Of a DNA stretch of 64,000 nt, positions 56,169-64,000 are shown piece by piece. This DNA comes from Coffea arabica (Eukaryota > Streptophyta > Magnoliopsida > Gentianales > Rubiaceae). Location of the stretch: NCBI RefSeq assembly GCF_036785885.1, contig NC_092316.1, positions 51,345,001-51,409,000 on the forward strand, written 5' to 3'. Position 1 is the first letter of the stretch. Every line of letters begins with the position of its first letter. Both the position numbers and the translations under genes were made by a program. The notes under the pieces were generated by a model, which worked only from the letters and a program-made list of their open reading frames with translations, was not told the origin of the DNA and searched no databases.

Positions 56169-57895
56169 TTTTGTAGTAGATTTTTTTTTAAAAAAAAAAA
56201 AAAGAAAAAAAAACTATTTAGAAGATTAATAGAGAGAGTGGTCAATTTTTGGCGCCAGGAATTGTGGGACTGATGGAAGATCATTTGATGATTGGTGAGT
56301 GTGAAACTGTGTCTGTTTGGGCATGGGATCTGTTGAAAAGTTGATTGATTAATAACAACATGGGAAGAAGTGAAAAGTGAGGGAGGCAAGTGGGATTTGG
56401 AGCTTTTTGTTGTTTGAATTCATTGACTAACTGTTGAATTGAAATAAGGAAAAAGGGTAGGGGAAGTAATAGCCATAAAGGGTTTGGGGGGGAGTTTAGA
56501 AAAGAGGGGGCAGAGATTTGAAATGAAGGTTACTAGGGCTGTGATGATGTCCTGAAAAGCACTAACATATTGTTGTTGGTTTTGCATTTTAACATCATCA
56601 AATGTAAAACCATTCTAGTACTAGAACTTTTGCTGCAAAGTTCATAGTTTATTATTTATTTTTTAGAGCAAATTTTACTTAAAAAATTCAGTGTAACTTA
56701 ATTAATTCAAATTTTTTTAGTTCTCAAACGCAATTGAACATATTTATATCTGAATTTATTAAGATTAAGTGTTGAATGGAATTATAGGTATACCAATTTT
56801 GCAACTTGCAATGCCTTTTCAAGAATCTATTGGTTAGAAACACTTTCATATCCAATTGCCCCTTCTCCTGCAACTCAATGGTTCTTGTCCATATTGACCA
56901 AAAAAAAAAAAAAAAACCAATTTTGGTTCCTGTGCGTAAAATTGGGAGGCATGTTTTATTATAGAATAAATCTTATATACACTGACTGACAGACAGTGTA
57001 TACACTATCATGACTAGATGCATCATCTTATGTTTAAGCTACTTGTTTTGGTGGATGGCGAATGAAAGTTAACACTAATATGATTTACTGCAAACCATCG
57101 TTCTTTAATTAGGTAGTTGTTGATCAATATGATGATGACTTTAATTGCAAATTTTGTTTTTTCTTTTAAAAAAAAGTTGAAAATTCATGAGACCTGGAAA
57201 ATGAATGGGGAGGATGGAGTAATAATCGTCTGGCTTGTGGCCTGGAAAGAAAGTGGCAGTTAGGAAGAAGCTAATTTTTCAAGGGTCACTCAAAAGATGA
57301 CTAAAAATAAAGGGAAATAAAGACCACCAAAAGGCAGAATTAGGGGCTTTGAGTTTCTATTTAAACGTTGATAATAACCTTCTAAGCTTTTATCATGCCA
57401 CTGTGAAGTTTCAAAGATTACTAATCTCAGGTCTGTCAAATACTCAGTTTTTACTGCTTAATTGAATCTTACTGCAGCAAAATTACTTGTTCAAATGTCA
57501 ATGGCGTTGCTCTCAGGCTTCATAGCCCAAGAACAAAAAAAAAAAAGCAAAATCTACCATGTAATCTGTTTCCCAATAATGCTGAATCTTGTGCAATTCT
57601 TGTGTTCTGTTTTCTCATTTTTCATCAGACTCTCAAATGCAATTTCAGCATTTTCCCTTCAGTTATTTGGTCCCCCCTGTAAATGCATGTTGGAATCTGA
57701 GCTGACAACCCTCCAAATATTGACAGATTCATAAGAGATAGTCAAGTATATGAAGATACAACACCTTGTCTGTGATTCTGCTTGTACAATCTGCAAATTT
57801 TCTTAGAAATGGAGGGGAAATTTACTTGCCTCTTCCCTTTTTTTTTCTTTTTTTTTTGGTTATTGTTTTTTCAGGCAACAACAATACATTAAGGC
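56169..57895. other. 3' flank of QUIRKY-like gene and 5' flank of the Lys-rich gene
   Basis: No coding exon is supported. A T/A run marks the QUIRKY 3' UTR. TTTTTTCAG|GCAAC at about 57866-57874 looks like a splice acceptor in the 5' leader of the next gene, so part of this stretch may be its 5' UTR intron. Confidence 0.45.
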
Positions 57896-58234
57896 ATGGG
57901 AGGGACTGAGGATTCAGGCAAAAATGAGTGTGCAACCAAAACTGAGGAGGACAAGCATGAAAAGAAGGAGAAATCGAAACACAAGGATGAGGATGAGAAA
58001 GGAGCAAAAAGTGAAGAGAAGGCCAAGGACAAGAAGAAAGACAAAGATAAGAAGAAGAAGGATCCTGAAGATAAGAAGGATCTGTCGAAATTAAAGCTTA
58101 AGCTTGAAAAGCTTGATGCCAAGATGCAGGCTTTAGCAATTAAAAGAGAAGAAATTGTCAAGCTTATCAGTGATGCTGAGAAAGCTGCAGCAAATCCAAC
58201 TGCAGAAGCTGCCGCTCCACCTCCATCTGCTTGA
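57896..58234 (+). CDS. Small Lys/Glu-rich protein with C-terminal coiled coil
   Basis: 112 residues. The first ~65 are almost all Lys, Glu and Asp (EEDKHEKKEKSKHKDEDEK), then comes a helical segment DLSKLKLKLEKLDAKMQALA with heptad leucines (about 67-95, likely coiled coil) and an Ala/Pro-rich tail ending APPPSA. The reading frame has clear codon bias and a well-placed ATG 22 bases after a good splice acceptor. I know proteins of this kind only as unnamed plant proteins, and no function is assigned. Confidence 0.7.
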   Translation: MGGTEDSGKNECATKTEEDKHEKKEKSKHKDEDEKGAKSEEKAKDKKKDKDKKKKDPEDKKDLSKLKLKLEKLDAKMQALAIKREEIVKLISDAEKAAANPTAEAAAPPPSA

Positions 58235-59233
58235 ACATTTCTGCGATAGTGCAAGAAATTTAAGATCAAGATCTGTAGAAATTGGAAGATCTTATCTGTT
58301 AGATGCCGGAAATTGTGCTGATATGTGTAATAGCATTAGGAAAACAATTTATTCTGAGACAAAGTTGAAAGTAGAAAGTAAGCTTGTGTATGTATCAAAA
58401 GTAGAATTTCCATACACGAACAGATGATGAAAATGCATCTAAACGTTATCCAGACTGGGATTGTAGATTATATATCTGAAAAATAAACCATGGCCTTGAG
58501 TGATGGAATTGAAAATAGAAGCAAACCTAGTTTTCACTCAGGGACCATTTAGTTGTGGCGTGAATATGATATTGCACTGATATCCAGACTGCATAAATTC
58601 TGGATTTGCTAAAGTGGATGCCATAAGGCTAGGAGGCATACCTCCTTGATCCTTCCTCATGCCCATACTTCAAGATTGTTCACACCATTTTCACATTTAT
58701 ATGGTATTTTTGTTGTCCTGATTAATAATAATTCATGTTAATTTACTGGATGAAAAAAAAAGAGAGAACCAGAAAATAAAAGCTGTCAGACCACCTAAAT
58801 CACCATTCCAATGTAAGTATCTCTAGTACATATTGTGAGAAAGCTAAAAATCATCTTCATTGTTGAGGAAGTTGACAAAGAATGGTGGCTTAAGTATACA
58901 AATCAGAAAATTAGTCAAGCTTGTAGCAGGACTCAAGAGAAACACTAGAGCGTGTCTGAAGCAGGTGAAAGTACTATCGTTTCTACATGATTATCATGAT
59001 GAATTTAATTACGACTGCAGAGAGATATGATTCTTCCTAAAATGAGTTGCTTATTCTCTTCATGTGTTTACAGAGGATGCCTAACTCGTTGACCTAAAAT
59101 ACTAGGAAGCTTCCTCCAATAGATGTAAATCCAGCAGGAAGTTTCCCATTTTAACAGCTTCTTTCCAATTTTCTAACATAAATTCCTTCTGAGCAAACCG
59201 GTGAAACCCCAGCATGAAAATTTTGAAGCAGCA
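58235..59233. other. Spacer between Lys-rich and VDAC-like genes
   Basis: Likely 3' UTR of the Lys-rich gene and promoter / 5' UTR of the porin-like gene. No other feature recognised. Confidence 0.4.
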
Positions 59234-61603
59234 ATGGGAAGGAAGCCTGGATTTTACTCGGATATCGGAAAAGGTGCCAGAGGTAATTTCAGTAATGCTT
59301 CAACTTTCCTTCAGCTTATTCTTCAAAACAAAATATAGCAGTGAGATACAAAATTCCGTTTACATGTTTTGTTCTCATTATACTGAAGCTATAAGTTCAA
59401 GATTTCAGGTATTGGTGCAGCAGATATTGCAAAATCTTTATAGTCCTCTAATTTGTTAAGAATTTTTAAAGCAAACATAGCAGAATTCTTTATACATGAA
59501 TGTAGCAATAACCTGTCAAATGTTCCTCAGGACTTCTGCACGGGTACGTGCATCAGCCACCAATTCATTATCGGCTCGGATGGTTCAACTTGAGTTTTCA
59601 TCTCCTCAGTGAGAGTATGTTCCTTTGATCTACAGTTTACAGAAGCTTTAGGCTATATTTCCTGTTCAATTTTGTTTTTCCATTCCTGTGTAGCATATGT
59701 TTTCATTGTGCTTCCTCGAGCCCATCAATAACATGTCCAAGCAAGTAATGGGCAACTTTTTATGTTGTCAACTGAAATTTTGGACAAAATCCAAACTTTT
59801 TTCACTTAAACCTTGTGCTTTTTTGTAAATTGCCCAGAAATCTCTTGGATCAAGGTGCATTTTGTTGATTGATTGTATCGTTTCCCATTTGTGTTTTGTA
59901 CGAGGGATTGAACTGCTTGACTAACTCATCCTTTGACGAAATTGTGCAAAGATCCTTCTTTTGTCACAAGAAGGGGGTTTTGAGTACATTTCATCCAAGT
60001 ACACTGCGCAGGAATGTGAAGATATCATAGTTTTGCAGCAGCTTGTTCATATCTCAGGATCTGCACTTAGAACTAGTTTCACCAAGTTTGTTATTCTGTT
60101 TGATGAGATTTACTAACCACCTAACATGCAGCTTAAGATTACAATTTCGGATTAGATTAAAATGGAGCAGGTTTCCATATTTGTACAGTGGAAAGATCCA
60201 TTCTTTCATGAACTTTTCTCCATCAAGACAAAGCAAGGAAGAGAAAATGAAAATCTAGACAACAATTATTGATAATTTTCTTTTCCTATAATCATGGTCC
60301 TCTCGTCTACTTCCTGTCATGCATCGATCCACTTTCCATCAGCTGATCTGGTCAAATGAACGGTTAACATCATCATGCTTTCAAGAAGCTATATCTGCAA
60401 CATCTATAATATAACTGCACCAGATATTTGGGGTTCTGTTTGCTTCTTGTTTAAAATGAATTATGTCTCATTGTTTTGCAAGATTAACTTACTTTCAATC
60501 CCTGAATTTTCTCAATCTCTGCAGTTGACAGAATCGTACGCGGGCTAAGTGCTGCTTTTCAAGTTGTCATGCCATACCAAAGGTCGAGCATGGTGAGAGT
60601 TCCAATTTTTGACCAAAACTTCTACTTTGCACGGCTTGAATTATGACACTCTCCATGACTGGATACTTCATTCCCAGAAATCAATTAACTAAAGTGGATT
60701 TTACCTTACAGGTTGAAGTTCAGTACTTGCATGATTTCGCTGGAATTACAATGGGAGCCAGTTTGACAAGGAGTCCGGTAGTAAATTTCTCAAGTGTACT
60801 TGGGACCAGCAGCTACAACATTGGAACTGCTATTTCAGTTGATACTCTGCTCGGACAACTCTCCCAGTGGGATGCTGGTTTAAGCCTCAATACTCGCTTC
60901 CTGAGTGCTGCAGTCACATTGTAATTGTTTCTTTTTCCCATGAGGAGAGTGTGACCTTGGGGGTACTAGACAAAGTTGTGAAACATATATCTGTGTCTTG
61001 ATACAGGGAAAACTAAAAGATTCTCATAGAACATTCTACAAACCAAGAAACTGTCTTGCAGTCATACTGATTGCTTCAGACAATGAACTCAAGTAGATGT
61101 TGCAGAAAGCTGATAAAAATAAGCAAAATTCTTCTCATTTTGATATTCTTGTTCTGATGCTGCAGGACTGAGATGGGTAATGTTCTGAGCGCTTCCCGTT
61201 ACTCGGAGCCCCTTACATTTTGATATTCTTGTTCTGATGCTGCAGGACTGAGATGGGTAATGTTCTGAGCGCTTCCTGTTACTCGGAGCCCCTTAGAGGA
61301 ACCGCAGTCGCAGCTGAGCTGACCCATAGATTTTGGCACGATCAGACTGTTTTCAGATTTGGAGGGCAGCATTCTTTAACTGAATCTACACGTTTTAAAG
61401 TTCAAGCAGGCACTGATGGAAACATTTCGGCCGCTGTTCGCCATACTTGTTTCTCAGCTGTGATCTTAACAATTGCAGGGGAATTAAACGTTAGGGCAAT
61501 GAGGAGTTCTAAAATGGGCATATCTTGCTCTTTCCATCATGCATTGCTACGTCATTTTTCCTCCTCAATGGGAATTCCTTTCAGCATTGAGTTTGAGCAG
61601 TGA
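59234..61603 (+). CDS. Short, divergent VDAC (mitochondrial outer membrane porin-like)
   Basis: Five exons: 59234-59282, 59531-59614, 60525-60592, 60712-60920, 61246-61603; 255 aa, against ~276 in standard plant VDACs. Exon 1 gives MGRKPGFYSDIGKGARG, the VDAC N-terminal helix (GPGLYSDIGKKARD). Exons 3-4 give IVRGLSAAFQVVMPYQRSSM and VEVQYLHDFAGITMGASLTR, matching family PGLK-ILSFKVPDQRSGK and VELQYLHDYAGI-TSVGLT. Exon 5 gives GNVLSAS, AAELTHRFW, FGGQHSLTESTRFKVQA and LTIAGELN, matching GDTLSASYYH, GAEVTHSFS, GTQHALDPLTTVKAR, FTISGEVD. The region after the first helix has ~28 residues where standard VDACs have ~60, so some beta strands are missing. The last ~25 residues (after SSKMGIS) are unlike the usual LALALKP end. 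Members of plant VDACs with a shortened N-terminal half exist, so this may be a functional divergent paralogue; a decaying copy is also possible. Confidence 0.75.
61136..61295 (+). repeat. 80-bp tandem duplication spanning a splice acceptor
   Basis: Copies 61136-61215 and 61216-61295 differ at one base (CCCGTT / CCTGTT). Each holds the intron end GTTCTGATGCTGCAG and the first ~47 bases of the last exon of the VDAC-like gene. The period is not a multiple of three. Splicing to the distal acceptor (exon at 61246) keeps the frame; splicing to the proximal one (61166) meets a stop within 19 codons. Confidence 0.93.
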
Positions 61604-62225
61604 TTGATTGATTGAAATGGAAGCATTCTTTTTCTTTTCTTATCGATGAGGAAAGAAGGTTTGTGCTTGAATGACTTTTCCCTCATATTCAAAATTGAGG
61701 TGTACTTATTTTTTTCTAATCGAAGAGAAAGAAAGTTTGACTTATCCCTCATATTCATCACGCACTCAAACATCAAACAAGCAGAGGCATTCACTTAAAG
61801 AGAAAATGAACCTTTTACTCGTCAGCAAATTTTTGTTGTACTGACCAACAAGACCTACAAGAAAGAGCTGTACAAAGAGTGAGGCCCAGTTTAAGAACCT
61901 GTCATTTCTGAGGGCGGCAGACTATGAGGCAAAATTTTCCTGCTGTTCATTGTTTTTATGGACATCTCAAGTAGAACTGTTTTTATTCACCCTAAGATTT
62001 GACAACCAACACATGCATAAACAGAGCCACAAAACGCGAGGAAACACAGCCATGAGGACAATCATCCCATAAAATTGCTAAAATCAAAGTCATCAAGCTT
62101 CACAAGCCACTGAGATGCTCTGAAAATTAAGAGTCTCCAGAGGTCAAACCTGAACAAAATCTAAAACTTGATATTAAACAGGTGGTGTAACTAGTTTTTG
62201 CTTCAAGATGAACTTGTGAGGATCA
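61604..62225. other. 3' flanks of the convergent VDAC-like and HIR genes
   Basis: Expected 3' UTRs of both genes. A short imperfect direct repeat of a TTATCGATGAGGAAAGAAGG-like block (near 61640 and 61718) is visible; nothing else is recognised. Confidence 0.45.
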
Positions 62226-63924
62226 CTACAGGTGCTCTGCAGAAGCCTGAAGTAGTCCATCACGAATCTGGGTTGCCACATCACGAACAGCACCAGGTCC
62301 ATGGGGAATAAACACAGCAGACGACTTGGAGGCAGCGCCAATTTCTTTCATGGTATCGAAGTATTGAGTAACAAGAACCATGTCCATGACATCTTTGGCT
62401 GTTGTTCCAGGAACATTCACTGAGAAGCCAAGCACGCTGTCTCTCAAACCATCAACAATAGCCTGACGCTGGCGGGCAATACCCATACCCGAGAGGTATT
62501 TGGCCTCAGCCTCACCTTCAGCTCGCTTAATTTGTAGGATTTTCTCTGCCTCAGCCTTCTCATTAGCAGCCACCCTCAACCTAGCAGCTGCAAAGTGCAT
62601 CATTGTTAACAGGAAATGGTTGTGCAAAAGAGACAAAAAGGAATGTTACTATGGTGAAACAAACCAAATAAATGTGAATTCAAATTGAAAAGGTACGGAT
62701 GAAAGAGTTGACAGAGCCAATTGATGGTTCTAATTTGCAAATAAATGAAATGTGCTACTTCCACATGCCAAGTTTGCAACATAGGACTTCGAATAACATC
62801 ATAGATTCAAATGACTCAGAAAAAAAACCGTAGAAATTAGCCAGAGGTTGCACTTAGATGAAAACACCCCAGAAATCACAATTAAAGTTCATCTTTTCTG
62901 TATGCAGTAACTTGTTTCCACGTAATGCATCATAAACTACCATGCAGTTCGAGCAGGCTCTAATTCTAGGCAGATGCCAGAAGGAACAGTGTGTACTATA
63001 CCTGCATTGATTTCGTTCATTGCTCTCTTCACATGCTCATCTGGCTCAATGTCAACAATCAGTGTCTGAACAATTTCATATCCATAAGCAGACATAGCCT
63101 ACAAGAAATTTTGCGTGAGAACAAGGCTCAACTGGGATGCTTTAATTGCCTTTGTTCATTACGATCATGAAAAACAATTTACCTTCTCAAGTTCTTCTTC
63201 AACAGCTTTGGCAATTTCATTCTTTTGCTCAAAAGCATCATCAAGATTGAGTTTGGGAACACTTGCTCTTATCACTAAATTAAGAGACAACACATACCTT
63301 TTTAGCAATGTAATATTATTATAGCTTATTTAACTTATCCAAACAAGAAGCAACATTGTCCTGGTACAAGTATAAATTTACCATCAAATACATAGGCCTG
63401 AATCTGGGTCCTAGTGTTGCTGAGCCTATAGAAAGCATCATTTGCCTTTTCCACAATAGCACGGTACTGAATTGATGCGACGACATTGACAAAAACATTG
63501 TCCTAAAAACCAGCAATGGTGAAACCAGTACTTCAGTTGAATTACTTTAGGCATGAAAACTCTGACAGACATAATGGTAATTAAACTCATAGCATGTCCT
63601 GTAACACACATAGCAAAAGCATGATGCACAAGGCTCCTCAACATCCAGATTGCACTATTTAAAACAGTTTTAAAGCCCAAAGAATTGCCAAAAAAAAAAG
63701 GCAATTCTGATGAACATCAGATCAAAGGGACAGACCTTAGTCTTTGTCTCACAGCGCACATCCAGTTGCTGGAGCCTCAGAGAGAGATGTCCGGCCACTT
63801 GACTCCCTAGAAACCAAGGCATACAATGGCATCCTGGCTCAAGCACATCCTGAAACTTGCCAAAACGCTCCTTCATAGCAACAGTGGATTGGTCCACTTG
63901 CACACAGCAAAACAGGTTACCCAT
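62226..63924 (-). CDS. HIR1: Hypersensitive-induced reaction protein (HIR, SPFH/prohibitin domain)
   Basis: Five coding exons: 63736-63924, 63382-63502, 63183-63274, 63002-63098, 62226-62587; 286 aa, the usual HIR length. MGNLFCC at the start is an N-myristoylation site with two Cys likely palmitoylated, placing it at the plasma membrane inner face in lipid microdomains. The SPFH/band-7 domain covers ~6-190 ([55 protein letters not shown]); the following helix [20 protein letters not shown] is the oligomerising coiled coil. The C-terminus is [23 protein letters not shown] proteins form ring oligomers, and Arabidopsis HIRs associate with the RPS2 immune receptor. All conserved parts are intact. 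The first donor is GTCTGT. The promoter lies partly outside the window. Confidence 0.95.
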
Positions 63925-64000
63925 TTTCTCCAGAGAATCTGTTGTAATTCAGAAAATTTAGAAGCTTTAGCAAACTGAACTCCATAAACTGGCAATTTAA

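Noticed and set aside
57822-58269. Ser/Phe/Leu-rich minus-strand frame opposite the Lys-rich gene
   Set aside because: It is the complement of Lys/Glu codons (AAG, GAA), which always gives Leu/Phe/Ser; the plus-strand frame has a proper start, stop and coiled-coil pattern.
59214-59459. 81-codon frame starting MKILKQQWEG over VDAC-like exon 1
   Set aside because: It reads the same bases in another frame. The frame giving MGRKPGFYSDIGKGAR matches the VDAC N-terminus and joins in phase to later exons.

Overview
This is plant nuclear DNA, almost certainly from a eudicot and probably an asterid. The base composition is AT-rich, the coding exons are separated by GT-AG introns of 0.1 to 5 kb, and the intergenic DNA and long introns are packed with small transposons (Mutator-like, hAT, Stowaway, SINE, one solo LTR). 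No bacterial, viral or organellar coding region is visible. Exon boundaries were joined by hand from splice sites and reading frame, and every gene model below keeps an open frame from start to stop.

Layout. 1-5.6 kb: a short-form tRNase Z gene on the minus strand. 5.6-10.7 kb: a transposon field with two related Mutator-like elements with 9-bp target duplications (one carries a secreted proline-rich reading frame, the other a captured piece of a U-box/ARM E3 ligase gene) and a Stowaway element holding hAT-like DNA. 10.8-25.7 kb: a 13-exon gene for the plant YLPM1-like P-loop protein. 25.7-30.9 kb: intergenic, with SINE and MITE copies. 30.9-43.2 kb: a 15-exon isochorismate synthase gene whose second intron is about 5 kb and full of transposons. 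45.2-47.1 kb: a LAT59-type pectate lyase on the minus strand. 49.4-50.4 kb: an RTM2-like HSP20-domain membrane protein. 53.0-56.2 kb: an intronless QUIRKY-type MCTP gene. 57.9-58.2 kb: a small Lys/Glu-rich protein. 59.2-61.6 kb: a short, divergent VDAC/porin gene with an 80-bp tandem duplication over its last splice acceptor. 62.2-63.9 kb: a hypersensitive-induced-reaction (HIR, SPFH-domain) gene on the minus strand.

The genes are independent plant housekeeping, cell-wall and defence genes, not an operon. Isochorismate synthase (salicylate and phylloquinone precursor), HIR and the RTM2-like protein belong to families linked to plant immunity, and QUIRKY and pectate lyase act at plasmodesmata and the cell wall; nothing in the sequence shows that they are co-regulated. 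The most unusual items are the Mutator-like elements carrying coding DNA, the nested Stowaway with its empty site preserved next to it, the short VDAC with duplicated acceptor, and a GC-AG intron in the isochorismate synthase gene.
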